Assembly (NCBI GenBank): GCA_035358815.1
Contig: DAOPQC010000003.1
Location: 558,001 to 622,000, forward strand
Origin: Thermoanaerobaculales bacterium
GTDB taxonomy: Bacteria; Acidobacteriota; Thermoanaerobaculia; Thermoanaerobaculales; Sulfomarinibacteraceae
Direction: 5' to 3'
Length of the DNA stretch: 64,000 nt
The notes under the pieces are model-generated. The model worked only from the letters and a program-made list of their open reading frames with translations, was not told where the DNA came from and ran no database searches. The position numbers were made by a program, and so were the translations under genes. Numbering within the stretch: position 1 is the first letter of the stretch; every line of letters begins with the position of its first letter. Positions 34,136-42,504 of the stretch are shown one piece after another.

Positions 34136-35707
34136 GTGAAGCTTCTGATTGCAGCCATCGGCGCGCTGCTGGTGGCGATCATCGCTTTGATCGTGGTGTG
34201 GGCGCTCTGGCGAGCGTCCCGGCTGGCTGCGCGCCGCCTGCTCGCCAACGCCGAGAAGGAGGCCCGCCGGATCCGGGCGCGGGCCGAGATCGACGGCCAG
34301 CGCATCCAGAAGGACGGCGAGATCCTGGTGCGCGAGCGCCTGCTGGCGGCGCGCACCGAGTTCGAGCACGAGACCCGTGACTACCGCATCGAGCTCGACG
34401 GCCTCGCTCGGGAGCTCGACCGCAGGGAGCGCGAGCTCGCCGCCAGCCTCGAGGAGCTGACGGCCCGGGAGGCGGACCTCGGCCGCCTGGCGGCGACCCT
34501 CGGCGGCCGCGAGGCCGCCGTCGTCGAGGCCGAGCGGCGGGCCGAGGCGGCAGCCGCCGAGCAGCGGGCCCGCCTCGAGCAGATCTCCGGCATGACCGCC
34601 GACCAGGCCAGGTCCGAGCTGATGCGGGGGATGGAGCACGAGGCCCGGATGGAGGCCGCCGGCATGATCCGCCGGGTCGAGGAGGAGGCCACCGAGAAGG
34701 CCAAGGACAAGGCCCGCCGGGTGATCTCGATGGCCATCCAGCGCATCGCCTCCGAGCACGTGGTCGAGAGCACGGTCGCGGTCGTCGACCTGCCGTCCGA
34801 CGAGATGAAGGGCCGGATCATCGGCCGCGAGGGACGCAACATCCGCGCCTTCGAGCAGGCCACCGGCGTCGACCTCATCGTCGACGACACCCCGGAGGCG
34901 GTGATCCTGTCCTGCTTCGAGCCGGTGCGGCGCGAGATCGCGCGGCTGGCGCTGACCAACCTCATCCAGGACGGCCGGATCCACCCCGGGCGCATCGAGG
35001 AGCTGGTGGCCAAGGTGCAGACCGAGATGGACGAGAAGCTGCTCGCCGACGGCGAGGCGGCGGCCCTGGAGGCGGGCATCCCGGACCTCCACCCCGAGCT
35101 CCAGAAGCTGATCGGGCGCCTCCAGTTCCGGTCCTCGTTCGGCCAGAACGCCCTCAAGCACTCGCTCGAGGTGTCGTGGCTCGCCCACCACATGGCGGCC
35201 GAGCTCGGCGTCAACGCGAAGGTGGCGGGGAGGGCCGGGCTGCTGCACGACATCGGCAAGGCGGTGGACCGCGAGATGGAGGGCACCCACCTCGAGCTCG
35301 GGCGCGAGCTGCTGCGCCGCCACGGCGAGAGCGACGAGGTCATCCACGCGATGGAGTGCCATCACGGCGACGTCGAGCCCCACTCGGTGGAGGCGGTGCT
35401 GGTGACGGCGGCGGACGCCCTGTCGGCGGCCCGGCCGGGGGCGCGGCGCGAGATCCTCGAGAACTACATCAAGCGCCTCGACACCCTGGAGAAGGTGGCC
35501 AACGACTTCAAGGGGGTCGACAAGGCCTACGCGATCCAGGCCGGCCGCGAGCTGAGGATCGTGGTCGAGTCGGACAAGATCTCGGACGAGGAGGCCCTGT
35601 GGCTGGCCCGCGACGTGGCCAAGAAGGTCGAGGCCGAGCTCACCTACCCGGGCCAGATCAAAGTGACGGTGATCCGCGAGACCCGCGCCGTGGAGTACGC
35701 CCGGTGA
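34136..35707 (+). CDS. rny: Ribonuclease Y
   Basis: RNase Y is a membrane-anchored endonuclease that starts mRNA decay. The 523-residue protein has an N-terminal transmembrane helix (about 3-24), a long Glu/Arg/Ala coiled coil, a KH domain (GRIIGREGRNIRAFE) and an HD domain (GLLHDIGKAVDREMEG, then ECHHGDV). Length is normal. GTG at 34136 has AGGGGGG upstream within a hairpin. Its stop overlaps ymdB as GTGA. Confidence 0.96.
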   Translation: MKLLIAAIGALLVAIIALIVVWALWRASRLAARRLLANAEKEARRIRARAEIDGQRIQKDGEILVRERLLAARTEFEHETRDYRIELDGLARELDRRERELAASLEELTAREADLGRLAATLGGREAAVVEAERRAEAAAAEQRARLEQISGMTADQARSELMRGMEHEARMEAAGMIRRVEEEATEKAKDKARRVISMAIQRIASEHVVESTVAVVDLPSDEMKGRIIGREGRNIRAFEQATGVDLIVDDTPEAVILSCFEPVRREIARLALTNLIQDGRIHPGRIEELVAKVQTEMDEKLLADGEAAALEAGIPDLHPELQKLIGRLQFRSSFGQNALKHSLEVSWLAHHMAAELGVNAKVAGRAGLLHDIGKAVDREMEGTHLELGRELLRRHGESDEVIHAMECHHGDVEPHSVEAVLVTAADALSAARPGARREILENYIKRLDTLEKVANDFKGVDKAYAIQAGRELRIVVESDKISDEEALWLARDVAKKVEAELTYPGQIKVTVIRETRAVEYAR

Positions 35708-36498
35708 TCCGGATCCTGTTCGTCGGCGACGTCATGGGCGGCCCGGGCCGCCGCGCCGTCGAGGCCCACCTCGAGGGCCTGGTGGACCGCGAGCGGATCG
35801 ACTTCGTGGTCGCCAATATCGAGAACATCGCCGGGGGCTTCGGGCTGACCGCCAAGGTGCTCGAGGAGCTCGAGGGGCTGCCGATCGACGTCCTGACGTC
35901 GGGCAATCACGTCTGGGACAAGAAGGAGGGGGTGCCGCTGCTCGACGCCCACCCGGCGCTGCTGCGGCCCGCCAACTACCCCGACGGCAACCCCGGCCGC
36001 GGCTGGTGCGTCGAGGAGACGGCCGCCGGGGTTCCGGTGGCGGTCGTCAACCTGCAGGGCCAGGCGCTGATGGCGCCGATCGACAACCCCTTCCGGGTGG
36101 CCGATCGGGTGCTCGAGGAGATCCGGCTCGCCCACGACAACCTCCGGGTGATCGTGGTCGACATGCATGCCGAGGCCACCTCGGAGAAGCAGGCGATGGG
36201 GTGGCATCTGGACGGCCGGGTGACGGCGGTGCTCGGCACCCACACCCACGTTCCCACCGCCGACGAGCGGATCCTGCCCGAGGGGACCGCCTTTCAGACC
36301 GACGTCGGCATGACCGGCCCGTACGAGTCGGTGATCGGGATGCGGCCGGACAAGGTGCTGGAGCGATTCCTGCTCGGCACCCCGAGGCCGTTCGAGCCGG
36401 CCAAGCGGGACGTCCAGCTGCGGGGGGCGATCGTCGACGCGGACGAGGAGACGGGCCGGGCGCTGGCAATCCGCCGCCTGCGCGTCGACGGCCCCTGA
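35704..36498 (+). CDS. ymdB: YmdB-family metallophosphoesterase
   Basis: YmdB is a calcineurin-like phosphoesterase that hydrolyses 2',3'-cAMP in vitro in Bacillus. The 264-residue protein has FVGDVMGGPGRRAV, ANIENIAGGFGLT, TSGNHVWDKKE and VVDMHAEATSEKQAMGWHLDG plus GTHTHVPTAD, the complete metal ligand set of the family. It is coupled to rny by GTGA, a widespread pairing. Confidence 0.93.
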   Translation: MIRILFVGDVMGGPGRRAVEAHLEGLVDRERIDFVVANIENIAGGFGLTAKVLEELEGLPIDVLTSGNHVWDKKEGVPLLDAHPALLRPANYPDGNPGRGWCVEETAAGVPVAVVNLQGQALMAPIDNPFRVADRVLEEIRLAHDNLRVIVVDMHAEATSEKQAMGWHLDGRVTAVLGTHTHVPTADERILPEGTAFQTDVGMTGPYESVIGMRPDKVLERFLLGTPRPFEPAKRDVQLRGAIVDADEETGRALAIRRLRVDGP

Positions 36499-36534
36499 CG
36501 CGGCGCTCCCCGGCTCCGTAAACGGATTGGAGCG

Positions 36535-37545
36535 ATGCCGAGCACCCTGCCGACGCGGATGGTCATCGATCTTCCCAACTGGGTCGGCGACCAGGTCATG
36601 GCGCTGCCGGCGGTCGACCGCCTGGTGGCGGCCAACGCCGGTGGCGAGACGACCCTGCACTCGCGGCCGGCGGGGCGGCGGCTGTTCGCGTCCCTGTTTC
36701 CGATGGCGGAGGTGGTGGCGAGCCCGCCCAAGTGCTCGCCAATCACCACCGCGCGCCGGCTCTGCCGGGACGGCGGCCGCTTCGACGTCGGCATCACCCT
36801 GCGCCATGCCTCGCGGGCCAAGATCTGCCTGCGCCTGACCGCGCGGCGGTCGCTCGGAAGCGATGGCGACGGCGGCCGCCTGCTGCTGTCGGAGCGCTAC
36901 CCGGTCGACCGCAGCCGCCACCAGGTGTTCGACGCCGACCCGATCCTGGAGGGGCTCGGGCTGTCCGGGGTCGACCCGCGATGGCGGCCCTCGCTGCCGC
37001 TGGAGCTGGTCGAGGAGGGCGCCCGGGAGCTGCGCCGCGCGGGGGTGGTGCGCGACGGCGCGATCGGCGTCGCGCCGGCCTGCGCCCGCGGCGAGACCAA
37101 GCGGTGGCCCGCGGCCGCCTACGGCGAGCTGGCGCGGCGGATGCGGGGGCGCGGCCTGGAGGTGGTCGTCGTCATCGGTCCCGGCGAGGCCGAGCTCGGC
37201 CGCCAGGTGGTGGCGGCGGCGGGTCGACCGCTGCCGGTCGTCGGCGGCGACGTCGATGTGGCCGGCCTGGCGGGAGTGCTCGCCCGGCTGTCGGTGCTGG
37301 TGTGCAACGACTCGGGTCCGATGCACCTGGCGGCGGCGGTCGGCATCCGGATGGTGGCGCTGTTCGGCCCCACCGACCCCCGCCGCACCGGCCCGCTCGG
37401 CGACCGCCACGTGGTGCTGCGCCGGGATCTCGAGTGCGCTCCCTGTCGCGCCCGGAGCTGCGCCCTCGGCCATGCCGCCTGCCTGCGCGAGCTGCCGGTC
37501 GAGCGGGCCGAGCGCGCGGTGCTCGAGATGTTGGGCCGCGGCTGA
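36535..37545 (+). CDS. waaF: ADP-heptose:LPS heptosyltransferase (GT9)
   Basis: The 336-residue GT-B protein belongs to GT9, which adds heptose to the LPS inner core. Visible motifs are LPNWVGDQVMALPAVDRL at the N-terminus and CNDSGPMHLAAAVGIRMVALFGPTDP in the nucleotide-binding half. The Cys-rich tail (CAPCRARSCALGHAACLREL) is found in many GT9 members. GGAGCG precedes the ATG. Whether it acts as heptosyltransferase I, II or another GT9 is not decided by sequence alone. It sits 36 nt after ymdB. Confidence 0.85.
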   Translation: MPSTLPTRMVIDLPNWVGDQVMALPAVDRLVAANAGGETTLHSRPAGRRLFASLFPMAEVVASPPKCSPITTARRLCRDGGRFDVGITLRHASRAKICLRLTARRSLGSDGDGGRLLLSERYPVDRSRHQVFDADPILEGLGLSGVDPRWRPSLPLELVEEGARELRRAGVVRDGAIGVAPACARGETKRWPAAAYGELARRMRGRGLEVVVVIGPGEAELGRQVVAAAGRPLPVVGGDVDVAGLAGVLARLSVLVCNDSGPMHLAAAVGIRMVALFGPTDPRRTGPLGDRHVVLRRDLECAPCRARSCALGHAACLRELPVERAERAVLEMLGRG

Positions 37546-37549
37546 GCGA

Positions 37550-37784
37550 TCGCATCCGCTTCCCCTTCCGCGCCCGCTTCCGGATTGCCTCGCGCCATCG
37601 TTGAGGGTTGTTGCGGGGGCAGGAACCGGAACGGGTCGCCGACGGCCGGTCACAGGGTTCAGACGGTGAGTCGGGCGCGGAAGCGGGAGCGGGCGCGGAT
37701 CCGGCTTCGCCTTCCGGCTCCGTCCTGCGGACTACGCTGTAACGAGTCGGCTACGCCGTGACGAGGGCGGGTGGGCCCTGACCC
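37550..37784. repeat. Intergenic repeat modules after waaF
   Basis: GCTTCC-type hexamers lead into GGAACGGGTCG, a GCGGAAGCGGGAGCGGGCGC stretch, GGATCCGGCTTCGCCTTCC, two copies of GCTACGCTGT/GCTACGCCGT, and CCCCTATCCCCCAGATCC. waaF and hutI converge here. Confidence 0.6.
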
Positions 37785-39071
37785 CTATCCCCCAGATCCT
37801 ACCCCCTGGCCGGGTGGGGACAGGACCCTCCCCTCACGCACCACCAGCCGGCCGTTCTTGACCACGTGGCGCACCTGGTTGACGCCGTAGTGGTAGACCA
37901 GGTGGTGGAAGGTCGGCGCGCCGAGCACGATCAGGTCGGCCCGCTTGCCGACCTCCAGCGAGCCGAGCTCGTGGCCGCGGCCGATCGCGGCGGCGGCGTT
38001 GAGGGTGGCAGCGGTCACCGCCTCCTCGACGGTGAGCCCCATCCCCAGGCAGGCCAGGGCCAGGATCATCGGCATCGACTGGGTCGGCGACGATCCCGGG
38101 TTGAAGTCGGTGGCGAGGGCCACCGCGCACCCGGCCTCGACCATCGCGCGCGCCGGCGCCCAGCTCGAGCGCAGGAAGAACGAGGTGCCGGGCAGCAGGA
38201 CCGCCACTGTCTCCGAGGCGGCGATGGCCCGGATCCCCGCCTCGGAGACGTGGACCAGGTGGTCGGCCGACAGCGCCCCGAGTGAGACCGCCAGCTCGGC
38301 GCCGCCGAGCTGGCTGAGCTCGTCGGCGTGGAGGTGGATGCGCCAGCCGTAGGCCGGGGCGTCGGCGAGCAGCCGCCGGGTCTGGTCGAGGTCGAACACG
38401 CCCCGCTCGCAGAACGCGTCGACCGCCTCGGCAAGCCCGCTCGAGGCGATCGCGGGGTGGATGTCGCCGATCAGCCGCCGGACGTAGCGCTCCGGGTCGT
38501 CGCGGTCCTCGGGCGGCACCTCGTGGGCGGCGAGGCAGGTGGGGTGGAGGTCCACCGGGTGGAGCCGGTCGGCGTCGCGGATCACCTCGAGCAGGCGCAG
38601 CTCGGTCGGCAGGTCGAGGCCGTAGCCGGACTTCGCCTCGATCGTGGTGGTGCCGTGCTCGAGGAAGGTGTCGAGGCGGGCGAGGGTGGCCGCGAGCAGC
38701 CGGTCGTGGCCGGCGGCGCGGGTGGCGCGCACGGTGGCGTTGATGCCGCCGCCCTCCTGCGCGATCTCCATGTAGCTCGCCCCGCGCAGCCGGCGGTTGA
38801 ACTCATCCTCCCGGGAGCCCGCCCATGCCGGGTGGGTGTGGGGGTCGACGAAGCCGGGCAGGACGCAGCCGCCCGCCGCGTCGAGCTCGACATCCGGCGC
38901 CGGGAAGCTGGCGTCGTGCTCCGCGCGGTCGCCGACGAAGGCGATCCGCCCGTCCTCGCAGCGCACCACCGCTTGCGGGCGAAGCTCCAAGCGGCCGAGA
39001 TCGGCGCCGCGCCGCGCGCGCTGGCCGGTCGGGGTGGCGACCTGGGAGGCGCCACGGACGAGCAGGCTCAT
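37785..39071 (-). CDS. hutI: Imidazolonepropionase
   Basis: HutI opens imidazolone propionate to N-formimino-L-glutamate in histidine breakdown. The 428-residue amidohydrolase has the metal motif VDPHTHPAWAG, EAKSGYGLD, a conserved HLHADELSQLGGAELA and TDFNPGSSPTQSM. Length is normal. No hutH, hutU or hutG is near, so the rest of the pathway must be elsewhere if present. The ATG overlaps the divIVA stop (ATGA), an unexpected pairing. Confidence 0.94.
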   Translation of the reverse strand: MSLLVRGASQVATPTGQRARRGADLGRLELRPQAVVRCEDGRIAFVGDRAEHDASFPAPDVELDAAGGCVLPGFVDPHTHPAWAGSREDEFNRRLRGASYMEIAQEGGGINATVRATRAAGHDRLLAATLARLDTFLEHGTTTIEAKSGYGLDLPTELRLLEVIRDADRLHPVDLHPTCLAAHEVPPEDRDDPERYVRRLIGDIHPAIASSGLAEAVDAFCERGVFDLDQTRRLLADAPAYGWRIHLHADELSQLGGAELAVSLGALSADHLVHVSEAGIRAIAASETVAVLLPGTSFFLRSSWAPARAMVEAGCAVALATDFNPGSSPTQSMPMILALACLGMGLTVEEAVTAATLNAAAAIGRGHELGSLEVGKRADLIVLGAPTFHHLVYHYGVNQVRHVVKNGRLVVREGRVLSPPGQGVGSGG

Positions 39072-39595
39072 CCCGAGGACTCCGAGGAGCTCCCGGCGCG
39101 GCGCTGCAGGACCGCCAGCTGCGGAGTGGCGCGCTCGTCCTGCTCGCGCTTCTGGTCGTCGCGCACGATGCCCTCGAGCACCTCGACCACCCTCATCAGC
39201 TCGGACCGCGCCTCGCGGCGCCGCGAGCGCAGCTCGCAGAGCAGCGACTCGATGTTCTGGGCGCGCTGGTTGGCCTCCTCGATCAGCCGCTCGGCGAGGG
39301 CGTGGCCGTCGTCGATGATCTTCTGGCTCTCGGTGCGCGCCGCGGCGACCGTCGACTCGGCGGTGCGCTGCGCGGCGACCAGCGCCTCGTGAAGCGCCGT
39401 CTCCCGCTCCCGGTAGTCAGCGAGCTCCTGCTCGAGCCGGTGGACCCGCTGCCTGAGCTCGCCGCGGTCGCGGGTCAGCCCCTCGACCGACGTCGCGACC
39501 TGCGACAGGAACTCGTGCACCTCCAGCGGCGCGTAGCCGCGCAGGCGCCGCGAGAACTGCTTGCCGAGGATGTCGAGGGCCGAGAGCTCTGGCAT
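39068..39595 (-). CDS. divIVA: DivIVA-domain coiled-coil protein
   Basis: The 175-residue protein starts with a DivIVA-like domain (LSALDILGKQFSRRLRGYAPLEVHEFLSQVA, with the conserved GY..EVDEFL pattern), then a long coiled coil and a Ser/Gln-rich tail. DivIVA proteins mark curved membranes at poles and septa; Gram-negative members are less well studied. ATG at 39595 follows GGGAAGG. It precedes hutI with overlapping stop and start. Confidence 0.85.
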   Translation of the reverse strand: MPELSALDILGKQFSRRLRGYAPLEVHEFLSQVATSVEGLTRDRGELRQRVHRLEQELADYRERETALHEALVAAQRTAESTVAAARTESQKIIDDGHALAERLIEEANQRAQNIESLLCELRSRRREARSELMRVVEVLEGIVRDDQKREQDERATPQLAVLQRRAGSSSESSG

Positions 39596-39940
39596 GCTGC
39601 ACCTTCCCGGTCGGATTATCGCACCGAACGGCGTCGAGGCGCCGTGATCTGTCGCATACCGAGGCCGGAAGGCGGAGCGAGCACGAAAAGAGCGCGTCCT
39701 GCGGGCGTGCCATTGGTGACACTTTCGGGGTCGCATCTCGCCGGGTTGCACACACCACGCGGGGGTCCCGAAAGTGTCAGCGGTGGCACCCTCGGGGAGC
39801 GCCTTGAGAGCATCGGCGTGGAGCGATTTCGAGGCCGGGGCGAACGAGCGGGAACGGGAACGGGAACGGGAACGAACAGGGAAGCGGAAGTGGGCGCGGA
39901 GCCCACGCTATACTCCGAGCGACGACCCACGGAGGGACGG
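39596..39940. repeat. Gene-free stretch with copy B of the 187-bp inverted-repeat element
   Basis: Copy B is 39666-39852, aligned base for base with 16714-16900. Here the arms are better paired: TGCCATTGGTGACACTTTCG and CGAAAGTGTCAGCGGTGGCA lie at 39708-39729 and 39767-39788 (19 of 22 pair, two of the rest as G-T) around a 37-nt loop. GGGAAC hexamers (39849-39874) and the promoter of the ABC operon follow. No gene is supported. Confidence 0.75.
39909..39914 (+). promoter_or_regulatory. -10 element TATACT of the ABC operon
   Basis: TATACT lies 26 nt before the GTG at 39941, leaving a short leader with GGAGGGACGG as ribosome site. No strong -35 is visible. Confidence 0.45.
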
Positions 39941-40864
39941 GTGGCAGAGATCGCGCTCAGCGTCGAGGACCTCCACAAGAGCTTCGACCCCGGCCTGTTC
40001 GAGCGGCGGGTCGACGTGCTCAGGGGCCTGTCCCTGGAGGTGCGCGCCGGCGAGACCTTCGGCTTCCTGGGGCCGAACGGGGCCGGCAAGACCACCACCA
40101 TCAAGGCGATCACCGGGCTGATCCGGCCGGACCGCGGCCGGATCACGGTCTGCGGCATGGCCCACGACCGGCTCGAGGCGCGGGCGAAGATCGGCTTCAT
40201 GGCGGAGAGCCCGTACGTCTACAACCACCTCACCGGCCGCGAGTTCCTCGAGTTCCACGCCGAGCTGCTCGGCCTCGACCACGCCCGGGTGGCGGGCCGG
40301 GTCGACGAGGTGCTCGGCCTGGTGTCGATGGCCGGACACGCCGGCCGCGCCATGCGCACCTACTCCAAGGGCATGCAGCAGCGGCTGTCGCTCGCGCAGG
40401 CGCTGCTCGGCCGGCCCGAGCTGCTGATCCTCGACGAGCCGATGAGCGGTCTCGATCCGGTAGGACGGCGGGACGTGCGCGACATCATCCTGGCCGAGAA
40501 GGCGCGCGGCACGACCGTGTTCTTCTCCAGCCACATCATCCCCGACGTGGAGACGATCTGTGACCGGGTCGCGATCCTGGTCGAGGGCACGGTGCGCGCG
40601 GTCGGAGAGGTCCGCGAGCTGGTGGCGCAGGAGGCCGACGCCTACGAGCTGTCGTTCGTCGGCGGCGACGGCAGCGCGCTCGCAACGCCGCTGCTGGCGA
40701 GACACCAGGGCAGCGACGCGTGGTGGGTCCGGGTTTCCGGCGAGCACCGCGACCGGCTGATCCGGGAGCTCGCGTCCTCGGGCGCCCGGCTGGTGGCGCT
40801 GTCGCCGGTCCGCAGCACCCTTGAGGAGTTCGTGCTGCGGCACTACGAGGGAGGCGGGCGATGA
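39941..40864 (+). CDS. ABC transporter ATP-binding protein (ABC-2 type)
   Basis: The 307-residue ATPase has Walker A GPNGAGKTTT, signature YSKGMQQRLSLAQA, Walker B LLILDEPMSGLDP and the switch His in FFSSHII. The C-terminal 80 residues resemble the regulatory tail of multidrug/Nod-factor type exporters. GTG at 39941 has a strong ribosome site. It pairs with the permease at 40861 through an ATGA overlap. Substrate cannot be told. Confidence 0.92.
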   Translation: MAEIALSVEDLHKSFDPGLFERRVDVLRGLSLEVRAGETFGFLGPNGAGKTTTIKAITGLIRPDRGRITVCGMAHDRLEARAKIGFMAESPYVYNHLTGREFLEFHAELLGLDHARVAGRVDEVLGLVSMAGHAGRAMRTYSKGMQQRLSLAQALLGRPELLILDEPMSGLDPVGRRDVRDIILAEKARGTTVFFSSHIIPDVETICDRVAILVEGTVRAVGEVRELVAQEADAYELSFVGGDGSALATPLLARHQGSDAWWVRVSGEHRDRLIRELASSGARLVALSPVRSTLEEFVLRHYEGGGR

Positions 40865-41628
40865 GGGCGGTGATGGCGATCGCCCGCAACACCTTCCGCG
40901 AGGCCCTGCGGGACCGGGTGCTCTACCTGTTCCTCGGCTTCGCGCTGCTGCTGCTGGCATGCTCGAAGCTGTTCGGCCTGCTGACGGTCGGCGACGAGGG
41001 CAAGGTCATCAAGGACTTCGGGCTCGCCGGCATCCAGTTCTTCACGATGCTGATCGCGGTGATGATGAGCGTGCTGCTGATCAGCCGCGAGGTCGACAGC
41101 CGGACGGTCTACAACATCCTCGCCAAGCCGGTGCGGCGCTGGCAGTTCCTGATCGGCAAGTACCTCGGGTTGCTGGCCACGGTGGCGTTGAACCTGGCGT
41201 TGATGACGGTGGTGCTGGTCGCGGTGACGCTCGTGTACCTGGGCGAGCTGGATGCCGGGCTGCTGTTCGCCGCCGCCATGACCCTGCTCGAGATGGCGCT
41301 GCTGACCGCCTTCGCGACCCTGTTCGCGGTCCTGACCCGGCCCATGCTCGGCACCGTCTTCACGCTCGCGGTGTTCGTGATCGGGCACGTGTCCCACGAC
41401 ATCTGGCAGCTCACGCGGCACGTCGACAGCGGGCTGGTGCGACCGCTGGTCGCCGCGCTGTACGCGGTCCTGCCCAACCTCGAGCGCTTCAACTTCAAGT
41501 CCGCGGTGGTGCACGACCTGGAGGTCTCCTCGACCGAGGTGGCGCTGGCCGTGGGGTACGGCCTCGCCTACACCGCGATGGTGCTGGTGCTGGCGTGCGC
41601 GCGCTTCCGCAGCAAGGACCTGATGTGA
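40861..41628 (+). CDS. ABC-2 type permease
   Basis: The 255-residue protein has about six hydrophobic helices and a conserved ISREVDSRTVYNILAKPVRRWQFLIGKYLG loop that is typical of ABC-2 membrane subunits of the NosY/YhaP type. It overlaps the ATPase gene upstream (ATGA) and the downstream gene (GTGA). Together they form an exporter or a membrane-remodelling complex. Confidence 0.88.
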   Translation: MRAVMAIARNTFREALRDRVLYLFLGFALLLLACSKLFGLLTVGDEGKVIKDFGLAGIQFFTMLIAVMMSVLLISREVDSRTVYNILAKPVRRWQFLIGKYLGLLATVALNLALMTVVLVAVTLVYLGELDAGLLFAAAMTLLEMALLTAFATLFAVLTRPMLGTVFTLAVFVIGHVSHDIWQLTRHVDSGLVRPLVAALYAVLPNLERFNFKSAVVHDLEVSSTEVALAVGYGLAYTAMVLVLACARFRSKDLM

Positions 41629-42485
41629 GGCGGCGGCTCGCCACACTCGCGGCGGTGCTCGCCCTGGGCTCGATCGCCGTGGTGTGCGGGCAGCGCCTCG
41701 AGGCGATCCCGCGGACCGACGTGCTCGGCAAGCAGCTGCTGTACCTGCCGTCGCCGGAGATCCTCCGGCTCGCCAGCCTCGGCAACCGGGGCCTGATGGC
41801 CGACCTGTTGTACGTGTGGTCGATCCAGTACTACTCGCAGTTCAAGCTCACCGAGAAGTTCCTCTACCTGGAGACCGTCTTCGAACTGGTGACCGACCTC
41901 GATCCGCAGTACTTCGACGCCTACCGGGTCGGCGCCATGATCATGTCGCTGCAGCGGTACGGCGACCCGGCGCAGCACAAGGCCGCGATCGTGCGGCTGT
42001 ACGAGAAAGGCCTCGCCGCCATGCCGGACAGCTGGGAGCTGGCCGAGGTGGCGGCCTGGGACGCCCACCTGGTGCTCAACGATCGCGAGCTCGCGGTCCG
42101 CTGGATCGGGATGGCCGCCGAACGGCCCGGGGCGCCGCCGGACGTCAAGCGGGTCTACGGCCGGTGGCGGGACGACATCCACGGCTGGACGATCGAGGAC
42201 TCGATCGCCTACTGGGAGGAGGTCGTCGCCGAGGCGACGCGCAAGCCGGACATCAACCTGGCCACCAGCCACCTCTACGACAGCTACGTCACCCTGCACC
42301 GCAGGCGGCTCGACCCGCTGCTCGCGTCCGTCCGCCAGCGCACCGGCAGGTGCCCGGGCTCGTGGCAGGAGGTGGTGGAGCAGGGGCTGCTGGCGGAAGC
42401 GCCCCTCGACTACCTCGGCAATCCCTACGGCATCGACCCGGACAGCTGCACGCTGCTCGCACGCAAGCGGATCCGCTGGGACTGA
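41625..42485 (+). CDS. Membrane-anchored protein of unknown function, co-transcribed with an ABC exporter
   Basis: The 286-residue product has an N-terminal hydrophobic segment (LATLAAVLALGSIAVVC) and a soluble helical part with TPR-like features (YFDAYRVGAMIMSLQRYGDP, LYEKGLAAMPDSWELAEVAAWDAHLVLND). LASLGNRGLMADLLYVWSIQYYSQ near residue 50 looks like a conserved family signature; I know no function. GTG at 41625 overlaps the permease stop. Coupling to the ABC genes suggests a partner of that exporter. Confidence 0.75.
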   Translation: MRRRLATLAAVLALGSIAVVCGQRLEAIPRTDVLGKQLLYLPSPEILRLASLGNRGLMADLLYVWSIQYYSQFKLTEKFLYLETVFELVTDLDPQYFDAYRVGAMIMSLQRYGDPAQHKAAIVRLYEKGLAAMPDSWELAEVAAWDAHLVLNDRELAVRWIGMAAERPGAPPDVKRVYGRWRDDIHGWTIEDSIAYWEEVVAEATRKPDINLATSHLYDSYVTLHRRRLDPLLASVRQRTGRCPGSWQEVVEQGLLAEAPLDYLGNPYGIDPDSCTLLARKRIRWD

Positions 42486-42504
42486 CGGGCCCTCGTCAGC
42501 ACCG

